From positions 759,001 through 823,000 of the forward strand of contig NZ_CP160797.1 of assembly GCF_040784915.1 (NCBI RefSeq): 64,000 nt of DNA. The letters run 5' to 3'. Position 1 is the stretch's first letter. Each line of letters starts with the position of its first letter. The stretch is from Bacillus vallismortis (GTDB lineage Bacteria; Bacillota; Bacilli; Bacillales; Bacillaceae). Both the position numbers and the translations under genes were made by a program. This document shows, piece by piece, positions 20,587-28,735 of this stretch. Under the pieces are notes generated by a model that was given only the letters and a program-made list of their open reading frames with translations, had not been told where the DNA came from and did no database searches.

Positions 20587-22091
20587 AAAATAGAATACGA
20601 AAAAAATGGCTGGCCTTGCCGCTCGCTGCCATGCTGATCGCCGGATGCAGCAATTCGGAAACATCCAATTCAGCAAGCGGCTCGAAAGACACGATCAAAA
20701 TCATGGCGCCGCTCTTATCGCCGGAAAGCCCGAGTGAAAAGAGCCCTTCATTAAAAGCGCTCGAAAAATACACAGGAAAAGAGATTAAGGTCACATGGGT
20801 GCCTGATTCATCCTACAACGACAAGTTCAACATCGTCATGGCCTCCGGAGAGATGCCTCATGCGATTGTGATTAAAGATAAGTCAGCCGGCTTTATCAAG
20901 TCTGTCAAAGCAGGGGCATTTTGGGAGCTGTCTCCTTATTTAAAAGACTACAAGAATTTAAGCCAGGCAGATGAAAAGATTTTGAAGAACAGCTCTGTGA
21001 ACGGCGAGGTGTACGGAATCTACAGAACGAGGGACCTGATCAGAGCGTGTATGATCATCAGAACCGACTGGCTTGAAAATGTCGGTTTGGAAATGCCGGA
21101 AACGCTTGATGATTTCTATGAAGTGCTGAAAGCTTTTAAGGAAAAAGATCCTGACGGTAACGGCAAGGATGATACGTACGGTATGGTCGTCCCGAAATGG
21201 ATGGGGCTCGGCAATGGAAGCCCGTGGGATGTTCTGCAAATCTGGTTCGGCGCACCGAACCGTTACGGCGTTGAAAATGGAAAGCTCATTCCTGATTTTA
21301 CAACGAAGGAGTACATGGATGCGCTCAAGTTCTTTAAAAAGCTTTATGATGAGGGCTTGATCAATAAGGACTTTGCGGTCATGGATTCAGCGAAGTGGAA
21401 TGATCCGGTTGTGAAAGGAAAAGCGGGTGTCATCGTTGATACCGGCTCCAGAGCGTCTCAAATCCAAAGCGCGATGGAGGAGGCGGATGAGTCGAACAAG
21501 GATGTGATTGACATCGTCGGCTCGCTTGAGGGGCCGAATGGCAAGCGCACCTTCCCGACATCCGGCTATTCAGGGATGATCACGATACCAAAATCAAGCG
21601 TCAAAACCGAAAAAGAGCTGAAAGAGGTGCTGTCCTTCCTGGATAAAATAAATGATAAGGAAGCGCAGATTCTCACGAACAACGGAGTGGAAGGCCGCAA
21701 TTATGAGCTCAAGGACGGCGTATTCACCTCGCTTGAAAAAAACAACAAATCCCTTCTTTATGAGCATGAAGGCTTGGCGCAGTTCAGCATGTCGATTCCG
21801 AAAAGCGAGTATTACATCGAAGACCAGAAAACAAAGCTCTTTCAGCATCGCAAGGACATCATCACCGAAGGAGAAAAAATAGCCGTCTTTAACCCGGCTG
21901 AGTCGCTTGTATCTGATGTCTATACCCAAAAAGGAGCCCAGCTTGACAACATCATTCTCGACGCGAGAACGCAATTTATCATCGGAGAAATTGATGAAAA
22001 AGGATTCGGGGATGCGGTGGAGCTTTGGGAAAAAAGCGGCGGCAATGAACTGATGAAGGACTTGAACAAATTGTATCAATCGACAAAATAA
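20583..22091 (+). CDS. lplA: Sugar-binding lipoprotein LplA
   Basis: Solute-binding lipoprotein of the LplABC importer, 502 aa. The signal peptide has basic KNRIRKK, a hydrophobic core and lipobox LIAGC with lipidated Cys22. The mature part is a long SBP of the YtcQ/LplA type used for pectin and uronic acid oligomers. ATG at 20583 is preceded by AAAGGGGGA at ten bases and overlaps the stop of the leader ORF. An in-frame TTG at 20550 would give 513 aa but would add residues before the signal peptide. A G+C-rich hairpin follows the stop. Confidence 0.92.
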   Translation: MKNRIRKKWLALPLAAMLIAGCSNSETSNSASGSKDTIKIMAPLLSPESPSEKSPSLKALEKYTGKEIKVTWVPDSSYNDKFNIVMASGEMPHAIVIKDKSAGFIKSVKAGAFWELSPYLKDYKNLSQADEKILKNSSVNGEVYGIYRTRDLIRACMIIRTDWLENVGLEMPETLDDFYEVLKAFKEKDPDGNGKDDTYGMVVPKWMGLGNGSPWDVLQIWFGAPNRYGVENGKLIPDFTTKEYMDALKFFKKLYDEGLINKDFAVMDSAKWNDPVVKGKAGVIVDTGSRASQIQSAMEEADESNKDVIDIVGSLEGPNGKRTFPTSGYSGMITIPKSSVKTEKELKEVLSFLDKINDKEAQILTNNGVEGRNYELKDGVFTSLEKNNKSLLYEHEGLAQFSMSIPKSEYYIEDQKTKLFQHRKDIITEGEKIAVFNPAESLVSDVYTQKGAQLDNIILDARTQFIIGEIDEKGFGDAVELWEKSGGNELMKDLNKLYQSTK

Positions 22092-22125
22092 ACCGATGCG
22101 CCTGCCGTTCGGCGGGAGCGCCGGT
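22092..22125 (+). other. Intergenic hairpin between lplA and lplB
   Basis: ACCG and GCGC arms pair with GCGC and CGGT around an inner GCC/GGC stem, with no T run. A hairpin after the binding-protein gene is a common way to protect its mRNA and raise its level above that of the permeases. Confidence 0.5.
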
Positions 22126-22145
22126 ATCACGAAAGGAGAACAGAT

Positions 22146-23102
22146 ATGGAAACTGTGCCGAAGAAGGGAGATGCACCTGTTCTCACTGCTGGAAAAGGCA
22201 TCAGCTGGATGGCTGCGTTCAAACGGGACAAATGGCTTTATCTTCTGCTTATTCCCGGCCTGCTTTATTTTTTGGTATTCAAATACTTGCCGATGTGGGG
22301 CGTGCTGATCGCATTTAAAGACTATTCGCCTTATCTCGGCTTCTGGAAAAGCGAATGGGTCGGCTTTGATTATTTCAAAGACTTTTTTATGAATCCGGAT
22401 TTTTTCCGGCTGCTGCGCAATACTCTTATGCTGGCGAGTCTGGACCTTTTGTTTGCCTTTCCCGCGCCTCTCATTTTGGCCTTGCTTTTGAATGAGGTGA
22501 GGAAGGCCGTGTATAAAAGGTGCATCCAAACTTTTATTTACGTGCCCCATTTTGTGTCATGGACAATTGTGGTCAGCATCACCTTTGTTTTCTTTACTGT
22601 CGATACAGGTGTGATCAACAAATTGATCATGGGCCTGACAGGTGGGCAGATATCCTTCTTATCGGATGCGGACTGGTTCCGGCCGATGATTGTGATGCAA
22701 AGCATCTGGAAGGAGACGGGCTGGGGCACGATTTTATTTCTGGCCGCGCTGGCGACAGTTGATCAGGAGCAGTATGAAGCCGCCATTATGGACGGAGCGG
22801 GCCGGTTCAGGAGAATGTGGCATATTACGCTGCCGGCGATCAGAAGCACCATTATCGTTCTGTTAATTTTAAGAATCGGCAGCTTTTTGAATCTCGGCTT
22901 TGAACAGGTATATTTGATGACGAACTCGCTCAACCGGAGCGTGGCTGACATTTTTGACACGTACGTGTACATGATGGGGATTACCCAAGGCGCGTACAGC
23001 TACAGCACGGCGGTCGGTTTGTTTAAATCGGTTGTCGGGATTATCTTGATTTTCGGCGCCAATTACATTGCGAAAAAGTTTGATCAGGAAGGATTGTTTT
23101 AG
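22146..23102 (+). CDS. lplB: ABC permease LplB
   Basis: Integral membrane permease, 318 aa, about six helices, of the LplB/YteP type. The EAA loop reads YEAAIMDGAGRFRRMWHI. ATG at 22146 follows GAAAGGAGAAC. It partners with LplC, which starts 13 bases downstream. No ATPase is encoded in the operon, so a shared one such as MsmX must power it. Confidence 0.92.
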   Translation: METVPKKGDAPVLTAGKGISWMAAFKRDKWLYLLLIPGLLYFLVFKYLPMWGVLIAFKDYSPYLGFWKSEWVGFDYFKDFFMNPDFFRLLRNTLMLASLDLLFAFPAPLILALLLNEVRKAVYKRCIQTFIYVPHFVSWTIVVSITFVFFTVDTGVINKLIMGLTGGQISFLSDADWFRPMIVMQSIWKETGWGTILFLAALATVDQEQYEAAIMDGAGRFRRMWHITLPAIRSTIIVLLILRIGSFLNLGFEQVYLMTNSLNRSVADIFDTYVYMMGITQGAYSYSTAVGLFKSVVGIILIFGANYIAKKFDQEGLF

Positions 23103-23115
23103 AGGAGGGAGAGGT

Positions 23116-24003
23116 ATGGCTGACATTCACACGATGCACAACACAAAAGCCGGACGGGTGTTTGACGTCTGCAACTTTCTGTTTCTCGGCGGAGTCGGTG
23201 CGATTACCATTTTGCCGTTTTTGTATATTATCGCCGGTTCCTTTGCGACAGAAGCGGAACTCGCCCAGCGCAGCTTCTTTATTTTCCCGAAAACCTTTAC
23301 ACTTGATGCTTACAAGTATGTGTTTTCGACACCGACGTTCATCCGAAGCATGGGCGTCTCCATCTTCATCACCGTGGTCGGGACGGCTGTGCAGCTGTTT
23401 TTCACCCTTACGATGGCGTATCCGCTGGCGAAGCGGCATGTGAAGGGGCGGAATCTGCTGTTGAATCTGGTCATTTTCTCTATGCTCTTTTCCGGCGGCA
23501 TGATTCCGACATACCTTGTCGTGAAATCACTTGGCCTTTTGGATACGTATTGGGCATTGATTCTGCCGATGGCGATTAATCCGTTCAACCTTATTATTAT
23601 CAAAAACTTCTTTCAGCAGCTGCCGCGCGAGCTGGAGGAATCGGCAAAAATTGACGGCTGTTCAGAAATCGGCGTTTTCTGGCGGATCGCCCTGCCGCTG
23701 TCAAAGCCAGTCATTGCGACTTTTGCGCTGTTTTATGCGGTCGGGATTTGGAATGATTTCTTCCACGCTCTCTTATATATCAATGACAGTGCAAAATGGC
23801 CGCTGCAAATGGTGCTTCGCCAAGTCACAATCTTATCGGATTTAACGGCGACCAATGGCGATACGATGCAAAATACCGTCCCGCCGGAGCAGGGGATTAA
23901 ACTCGCCGTCATTGTCATTGCGACACTTCCGATTTTGGCGGTCTACCCGTTCTTACAAAAACACTTTGCAAAAGGAATACTGATTGGTTCGGTGAAAGGT
24001 TGA
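23116..24003 (+). CDS. lplC: ABC permease LplC
   Basis: MalG-type permease, 295 aa, second channel subunit of LplABC. The EAA loop reads ELEESAKIDGCSEIGVFWRI. ATG at 23116 is preceded by AGAGGAGGGAGAGG; a longer frame from 23068 only overlaps lplB. The stop lies eight bases before the lplD start. Confidence 0.92.
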   Translation: MADIHTMHNTKAGRVFDVCNFLFLGGVGAITILPFLYIIAGSFATEAELAQRSFFIFPKTFTLDAYKYVFSTPTFIRSMGVSIFITVVGTAVQLFFTLTMAYPLAKRHVKGRNLLLNLVIFSMLFSGGMIPTYLVVKSLGLLDTYWALILPMAINPFNLIIIKNFFQQLPRELEESAKIDGCSEIGVFWRIALPLSKPVIATFALFYAVGIWNDFFHALLYINDSAKWPLQMVLRQVTILSDLTATNGDTMQNTVPPEQGIKLAVIVIATLPILAVYPFLQKHFAKGILIGSVKG

Positions 24004-24011
24004 GAAAGGGA

Positions 24012-25352
24012 GTGTTTCCTATCAGTACGTTAGATCAAATTAAAATCGCCTATATCGGCGGGGGATCCCAAGGCTGGGCCAGAAGCCTGATGAATGATCT
24101 GTCGATTGATGAGCGGATGTCAGGCACGGTGGCGCTTTATGATCTTGATTTTGAAGCGGCTCAGAAAAACGAAATGATCGGCAATCACAGCGGAGAAGGC
24201 AGATGGAGGTACGAAGCGGTTTCTACTTTGAAAAAGGCGTTATCGGGCGCGGATATCGTCATCATTTCTATTTTGCCGGGTTCATTGAATGATATGGAAG
24301 TCGATGTCCACTTGCCTGAGCGCTGCGGCATTTATCAATCCGTAGGTGATACTGTCGGGCCGGGCGGAATCATCAGAGGCTTGCGGGCTGTTCCGATGTT
24401 GGTGGAAATTGCCCGGGCAATAAGAGACTACGCACCTGAATCATGGGTCATCAATTATACAAACCCGATGTCTGTCTGTACAAAAGTGCTGTATAAAGTG
24501 TTTCCCGGCATCAAAGCGATTGGCTGCTGCCACGAGGTATTTGGCACGCAAAAGCTGCTGGCGGAAATGGTCAAAGAAAGGCTCGGAGTAGAGGTGCTGC
24601 GGCGTGAAGATATCCGCGTCAATGTCCTGGGCATTAACCATTTCACATGGATCACGGAAGCCTCTTACCGCCATATTGATCTGCTGCCTATATTCCATGA
24701 ATTCAGCGCGCATTATGGAGAATCAGGATATGAGCTGGAGGGGGAAAGCTGGAGAGACAGCGTCTTTCGTTCGGCGCACCGTGTGGCGTTTGATTTATTT
24801 GAAACGTATGGCGCCATCCCCGCTGCGGGTGACAGGCATCTGGCGGAATTTCTTCCCGGCCCTTACCTCAAACAGCCTGAGTCATGGAAATTTCATCTCA
24901 CACCTGTATCATTCAGAAAACAAGACAGAGAGGAGAAACGAAAAGAATCAGAACGATTAATCGTGCAAAAACGGGGCGCTGCCGGGAAGGCCTCGGGAGA
25001 AGAAGGGGTGAACATCATAGCGGCTCTTATCGGAGTGGGTGAACTTGTCACGAATGTAAATGCGCCGAATCAAGGCCAAGTTTCCAATCTTCCTTTACAA
25101 GCGATTGTCGAAACGAACGCCTTGATTACCCGCAACAGCGTCCAGCCGATTTTCTCTGGAGCGCTGCCGAAAGGTGTGGAAATGCTGGCGTCTAGGCACG
25201 TATCCAATCAGGAGGCAGTGGTGGAAGCCGGTTTGACAAAGAATCGCACGCTCGCTTTCCAGGCCTTTCTCAATGATCCGCTTGTCACGAGTGACCGCAG
25301 TGATGCAGAACCGCTTTTTGATGACATGCTGGCAAAGCACCAAATGATGTGA
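24012..25352 (+). CDS. lplD: Alpha-galacturonidase LplD (GH4)
   Basis: Glycoside hydrolase family 4 enzyme, 446 aa, which needs NAD+ and a divalent metal and splits alpha-galacturonides by an oxidation-elimination route. The N-terminus has a Rossmann motif IGGGSQGWA. The metal motif is Cys-His-Glu-Val at residues 173-176, the CHEV signature known for alpha-galacturonidases as opposed to other GH4 enzymes. I chose GTG at 24012; it abuts AAAGGGAG, which is unusually close, while TTG at 24000 is no better. It completes degradation of the galacturonate backbone imported by LplABC. Confidence 0.92.
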   Translation: MFPISTLDQIKIAYIGGGSQGWARSLMNDLSIDERMSGTVALYDLDFEAAQKNEMIGNHSGEGRWRYEAVSTLKKALSGADIVIISILPGSLNDMEVDVHLPERCGIYQSVGDTVGPGGIIRGLRAVPMLVEIARAIRDYAPESWVINYTNPMSVCTKVLYKVFPGIKAIGCCHEVFGTQKLLAEMVKERLGVEVLRREDIRVNVLGINHFTWITEASYRHIDLLPIFHEFSAHYGESGYELEGESWRDSVFRSAHRVAFDLFETYGAIPAAGDRHLAEFLPGPYLKQPESWKFHLTPVSFRKQDREEKRKESERLIVQKRGAAGKASGEEGVNIIAALIGVGELVTNVNAPNQGQVSNLPLQAIVETNALITRNSVQPIFSGALPKGVEMLASRHVSNQEAVVEAGLTKNRTLAFQAFLNDPLVTSDRSDAEPLFDDMLAKHQMM

Positions 25353-25358
25353 AAAACG

Positions 25359-25385
25359 TCAGCCGGCGAACGGGCTGATTTTTTT
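25359..25385 (+). terminator. Terminator after lplD
   Basis: TCAGCC and GGCTGA arms enclose a short G+C loop and are followed by seven T. It ends the RG-I/galacturonan transcript. Confidence 0.85.
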
Positions 25386-25466
25386 ATCGAAATCAGCAGT
25401 TTCGGTTTAGAAAAAGTTCAGTTGTCCATAATGGTAGTAGCTCTTAAGAAGTAGGTGCTATCAACT

Positions 25467-26162
25467 GTGGGAGATTATGTAAATGTAGCAATTGAATTAG
25501 TTTGCGGTCTCGGCATTTTATTTGTCATTTTGAAATTCCTTGGGAAAACCCAATTCTCTCAACTCACCCCGTTTGACTTTATTTCTGCCTTAGTTTTAGG
25601 AGAACTGGTCGGAAATGCCGTCTACGATCATGAAATCAAGATAAAAGAAATTATTTTTGCTTCACTCCTATGGGGCTTTCTTATCTTTTTAATTGAATTG
25701 ATTACACAAAAACTAAAAGGAACCAGAAAGTTTCTGGAAGGCGAACCGAATATTGTGATTCATAAAGGAAAAGTGAAATACAAGATGCTGAAGAAAAACA
25801 AGCTCGATATTAATCAGCTGCAAAGCCTTCTAAGGCAACAAGGGTGTTTTTCGATTCAGGAAGTGGAATATGCGATTCTGGAAACAAACGGAATGATCAG
25901 TGTACTCCCGAAAGCCGATTTCGGTAAACCGACCAGAAAAGATATGAACCTTCCGATAAATGAAGTGTCTTTGCCGATTACGTTAATTCTTGATGGGGAG
26001 ATTGTGTATGATAACCTGTCAGAAGCGGGTGTGGATGAACAATGGCTGAAGCAATCGCTGCAAAAGCAAGGCGTTGAAAAGGCTGAGGACGTCCTATACG
26101 CGGAGTGGCATGCCGACCAGCCGCTATATGTCACCACATATAGAGAAGGCAGTTCGTCATGA
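25467..26162 (+). CDS. yetF: DUF421 membrane protein YetF
   Basis: A 231-residue member of the YetF/YkjA/YrbG (DUF421) family: three N-terminal transmembrane helices (about 5-82) followed by two small cytoplasmic alpha/beta subdomains. GTG at 25467 lies nine bases after AGTAGGTG; an in-frame GTG at 25455 overlaps that site. Family members in Bacillus are linked to spore membranes and germination; the molecular role is unknown. It is a monocistronic gene between two terminators. Confidence 0.88.
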   Translation: MGDYVNVAIELVCGLGILFVILKFLGKTQFSQLTPFDFISALVLGELVGNAVYDHEIKIKEIIFASLLWGFLIFLIELITQKLKGTRKFLEGEPNIVIHKGKVKYKMLKKNKLDINQLQSLLRQQGCFSIQEVEYAILETNGMISVLPKADFGKPTRKDMNLPINEVSLPITLILDGEIVYDNLSEAGVDEQWLKQSLQKQGVEKAEDVLYAEWHADQPLYVTTYREGSSS

Positions 26163-26168
26163 CCGTAA

Positions 26169-26199
26169 AAAAGAGCTTGCAGCTCATGCAAGCTCTTTT
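26169..26199. terminator. Bidirectional terminator between yetF and hmoA
   Basis: AAGAGCTTGC pairs perfectly with GCAAGCTCTT, flanked by A and T runs on both sides. It serves the convergent genes yetF (plus) and hmoA (minus). Confidence 0.88.
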
Positions 26200-26201
26200 C
26201 A

Positions 26202-26525
26202 TTATTCATGAGTCCCTTGTTTAACAGCTCTTACATGATACATGCTCACTTCAGTGCTGATCAGGTAGTCAGGCTTTGGTTTGCCCTTGTTCGCTTTATG
26301 GCCGGCGATATGCGCATCGCTTTTTTCCCATTGCTTCCAGTAATCCTCAGATTCCCAGCGAATCATGACAACAACTTCCTCATCACCGCGGCGGACGTTT
26401 TTCTCAAGCACTGTTACATCAATTATGCCTTCTTGTTTTTCAATGATTCCTTCAGCACTGAAACGTTCGATTACTTTGTCTGCATGGCCTTCTTTTACCG
26501 TCATTTTTCTCAACTGAACAAACAT
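26202..26525 (-). CDS. hmoA: Heme-degrading monooxygenase HmoA
   Basis: A 107-residue antibiotic-biosynthesis monooxygenase (ABM) fold protein of the IsdG-like group, formerly yetG. B. subtilis HmoA opens heme and frees iron. Typical ABM strands are VQLRKMTVKEG and VVVMIRWESEDYWKQWEKSDAH, the latter near the heme pocket. ATG at 26525 follows GGAGAGA; upstream in-frame codons to 26621 cross the Fur box and are not coding. A Fur box 42 bases upstream implies induction under iron starvation. Confidence 0.9.
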   Translation of the reverse strand: MFVQLRKMTVKEGHADKVIERFSAEGIIEKQEGIIDVTVLEKNVRRGDEEVVVMIRWESEDYWKQWEKSDAHIAGHKANKGKPKPDYLISTEVSMYHVRAVKQGTHE

Positions 26526-26566
26526 CTGTCTCTCTCCAATCATTCTCATATATGAATAATTGTAAA

Positions 26567-26581
26567 TGAAATTCATTCTCA
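26567..26581 (-). promoter_or_regulatory. Fur box upstream of hmoA
   Basis: On the minus strand TGAGAATGAATTTCA matches the 7-1-7 Fur box TGATAATnATTATCA at 11 of 14 fixed positions or better. Known family knowledge places hmoA in the Fur regulon. Confidence 0.7.
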
Positions 26582-26623
26582 ATGTCAAAGAAAGAGCACG
26601 GCGGAATAAAGCTACCGTCATCG

Positions 26624-26986
26624 TTATTCTTTTAATAAAAATACATTGCCGTCTTCGTCCTTAAATTGAACGAAGGTGCCCCACTCCATTTGATTGGGCT
26701 CACCAAGAAATTCTATACCGTTTGCTTTCATTTTCTCGTATGTACCAAAGATGTCTTCACATTCAAACACGATGGAAGCTTTCATTTGTTCAGAGCCTTT
26801 CATCATGGCTTTCGGGTAAATGACTAAACGAGTCTGGGCTCCTTTTGGCGCAACCTCCAGCCAGCTTACGTCAGGTCCCATCGGGTGGTCCGCCGCAATA
26901 TCAAAGCCAACCTTCTCCGCCCAAAATTGCTTCGCTTTTTGCTGGTCCTCAACATATACAGCAACAGTGCCAATTTGTTTGATCAT
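26624..26986 (-). CDS. yetH: VOC/glyoxalase-family protein YetH
   Basis: A 120-residue vicinal-oxygen-chelate protein made of two beta-alpha-beta-beta-beta modules: MIKQIGTVAVYVED opens the first, and FEDEDGNVFLLKE-like FKDEDGNVFLL ends the second. ATG at 26986 is preceded by a strong GGAGG. A longer frame to 27046 lacks a ribosome site. Related proteins include lactoylglutathione lyases and extradiol-type resistance proteins; the substrate is unknown. Confidence 0.87.
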   Translation of the reverse strand: MIKQIGTVAVYVEDQQKAKQFWAEKVGFDIAADHPMGPDVSWLEVAPKGAQTRLVIYPKAMMKGSEQMKASIVFECEDIFGTYEKMKANGIEFLGEPNQMEWGTFVQFKDEDGNVFLLKE

Positions 26987-27047
26987 AGGGAAACCTCCAA
27001 TTTGAAAGATAATGATACTATAACCTATTCCTGGCCGAAGTAACATA

Positions 27048-27078
27048 AAAAATCAGCCGGCAAAACCGGCTGATTTTT
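27048..27078 (-). terminator. Terminator after repeat-protein gene
   Basis: AAAAATCAGCCGG pairs perfectly with CCGGCTGATTTTT around CAAAA. It ends the minus-strand gene at 27082-27615 before yetH. Confidence 0.88.
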
Positions 27079-27081
27079 CGA

Positions 27082-27615
27082 TTAATACGAGCAGCTTACA
27101 ACATCTATCAAATTTGTGTCTAAGGCGAAATAAATCCAGCGCCGCCGGTAAGAATCCCAATAAAAGCCGCCGACGGATCTTCTGCCAAGGATAATCGGGT
27201 AGAACCAGAATGAGCTGCCGTTGGTTAACCAAACATAGGTAAATCGGAAGAGGCATGGCTGAATGGCAACGGGCTCAACTAAATAAGTGCCTGCTTGAGC
27301 GCTCTGCGGCTTTTTCGGTTTCGCCGGTTTTTGTGAAGGCGGGGGACCCTGCGGCGCGCCGCCGCCGATGCCAGGAACGGAGCCGCCGCCGATACCTGGC
27401 ACAGCACCGCCGCCGATGCCGGGAACGGAGCCGCCGCCGATGCCGGGAACGGAGCCGCCGCCGATGCCGGGAACGGAGCCGCCGCCGATACCTGGCACAG
27501 CGCCGCCGCCAATGCCAGACCATGGATAGCCATCTGGATAACGGTAATCATATTCAAAAACAGGCCATGGTTCATAAAAATGCCCGGCAAACATATAAGG
27601 ATCAGTATAATACAT
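27082..27615 (-). CDS. Gly/Tyr-rich repeat protein, candidate spore coat component
   Basis: A 177-residue protein I cannot name. The N-terminus (1-33) is rich in Tyr, Pro and Trp (YYTDPYMFAGHFYEPWP); residues 34-86 are six 8-residue units of the form GIGGG[AS]VP plus a final GIGGG; a Pro/Lys linker (PPPSQKPAKPKKPQ) follows; and a C-terminal domain of about 65 residues is rich in Trp, Tyr and Phe. No signal peptide or transmembrane helix is seen. ATG at 27615 lies nine bases after AAAGGA. A sigma-K-like promoter stands upstream. Composition and promoter suggest a late mother-cell coat protein; this is inference. Confidence 0.75.
   Translation of the reverse strand: MYYTDPYMFAGHFYEPWPVFEYDYRYPDGYPWSGIGGGAVPGIGGGSVPGIGGGSVPGIGGGSVPGIGGGAVPGIGGGSVPGIGGGAPQGPPPSQKPAKPKKPQSAQAGTYLVEPVAIQPCLFRFTYVWLTNGSSFWFYPIILGRRSVGGFYWDSYRRRWIYFALDTNLIDVVSCSY
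27358..27516 (-). repeat. 24-bp tandem coding repeat
   Basis: Six full 24-bp units and a partial one encode GIGGGAVP or GIGGGSVP. Units are nearly identical at DNA level with a few synonymous changes, so copy number may vary by slippage between strains. Confidence 0.92.
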
Positions 27616-27652
27616 GTGATAACGTCCTTTCTCATTGTAAACTGTACATCTG

Positions 27653-27680
27653 CAGTTTATGCATGCGGACTTAGATTGGT
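27653..27680 (-). promoter_or_regulatory. Sigma-K-like promoter for the repeat protein
   Basis: On the minus strand AC (27680-27679), 17 bases, then CATAAACTG (27661-27653) resembles the sigma-K consensus AC-N16/17-CATAnnnTA with one mismatch. The predicted 5' leader of about 30 bases contains the ribosome site at normal place. Confidence 0.45.
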
Positions 27681-27748
27681 GCATTCGCCTATGGATAAAA
27701 CTGGAATTCGCTCCGGAGGCAGAATCATATCATTTTTCCCTAGTCCCA

Positions 27749-27777
27749 TTCACAATTCCGATTTATACTTTTATAAT
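27749..27777 (+). promoter_or_regulatory. Sigma-A promoter for yetI
   Basis: TTCACA (27749-27754), a 17-bp spacer and TATAAT (27772-27777) precede the yetI ribosome site AAGGAGA. Confidence 0.65.
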
Positions 27778-27811
27778 AAAAGAGCTTCTACTATGAAAAA
27801 GGAGACAGACC

Positions 27812-28684
27812 GTGAATATCGATCAATTATTATATCAATATATCATAGACAACACTGCGGATATTACTGAGAAATGGTTCAGTTTACGATGTCAGCTGAA
27901 AGGTGAGCTATATTCCGCCGACAATTTAAGTGAAGAAATGAAAAAGCAGTTAACCGAGCAGCATACGTTTACCAATATCACAATCGCAAGCGCGTTTTTG
28001 GAGGATCAAACTGAGTTTCAAAAAAATCTGGCAAAATGGGCGCTAACCGTTGCGAAAAACAGGGTAGAGCAAGATGTTCAGGTGCATGAGGTCGTAGAAG
28101 CCATCTCAAACTCCAGAATCTCATTCTGGGGCGCAGTCGTTTCTTTTATAAAAGAGAATCGGGATATCGTCACAAATCAGGATGCCGACCGATGGAACCG
28201 GATTGTGAATCAGTCGTTTGATAAGCTGATTATTGAGTTTTCTGAGCAGTATCAAAAATTTATGCTGCTGAGGCTCACGTCTCAGCAGGAACTGATTTCT
28301 GAGCTGGGTTGTCCGGTGATTTCCATTGCAGATGGAATCGGGATATTGCCGCTTATCGGCTCCATTGATACAAAACGGGCACAGGTCATTTTAGAAACAG
28401 TGCCGGTCAGCTGTATCGAGAGAAAAATCACAAGCCTTGTCGTTGATCTTTCGGGTGTTCCGATTGTGGATACCATGGTGGCGCAGCAGCTGTACAACCT
28501 GTCAAAAACACTTTTCTTACTAGGCGTAAAAGCTGTATTTTCAGGGATTCGCCCGGATGTGGCCCAGACATCGATTCAATTGGGGCTTGATTTCAGTGAA
28601 TACGAAACGTATGGCACGCTGAAGCAGGCATTAGAAAACATGGGCGTCCGCTGTATTGTGGAGCAATTAGAAGAAAACAAATAG
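27812..28684 (+). CDS. yetI: RsbR-family stressosome-like protein YetI
   Basis: A 290-residue RsbR paralogue: an N-terminal non-heme globin-like domain (about 1-145), a helical linker and a C-terminal STAS domain (about 165-280, LVVDLSGVPIVDTMVAQQL). In RsbRA two phospho-threonines, 171 and 205, tune the stressosome. Here the first aligned position is Cys167 (ELGCPVI against ELSTPLI) and the second is Ser214 (DLSGV against DITGV). It starts with GTG at 27812 after AAGGAGA. It could be a stressosome subunit with altered phosphorylation or an isolated sensor. It is transcribed alone, with a terminator downstream. Confidence 0.85.
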   Translation: MNIDQLLYQYIIDNTADITEKWFSLRCQLKGELYSADNLSEEMKKQLTEQHTFTNITIASAFLEDQTEFQKNLAKWALTVAKNRVEQDVQVHEVVEAISNSRISFWGAVVSFIKENRDIVTNQDADRWNRIVNQSFDKLIIEFSEQYQKFMLLRLTSQQELISELGCPVISIADGIGILPLIGSIDTKRAQVILETVPVSCIERKITSLVVDLSGVPIVDTMVAQQLYNLSKTLFLLGVKAVFSGIRPDVAQTSIQLGLDFSEYETYGTLKQALENMGVRCIVEQLEENK

Positions 28685-28695
28685 GAAGTTGTTCA

Positions 28696-28735
28696 GGCAT
28701 ATGATTGTCCGCCAACGGATGATCATATGCCTTTT
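28696..28735 (+). terminator. Terminator after yetI
   Basis: GGCATATGAT pairs with ATCATATGCC and an inner TCCG/CGGA stem caps it; TTTT follows. The T run is short but the stem is long. Confidence 0.75.

Noticed and set aside
21594-22550. Open frame (318 codons) on the minus strand across lplA and lplB
   Set aside because: Antisense to two well-supported genes and to the hairpin between them; no ribosome site.
26995-27035. Possible Fur box upstream of yetH
   Set aside because: Only one half-site (ATTATC) matches; total agreement with the 7-1-7 consensus is too low.
27358-27516. Regular 24-bp repeats resembling a CRISPR array
   Set aside because: Units are directly adjacent with no spacers and encode an 8-residue protein repeat in frame.
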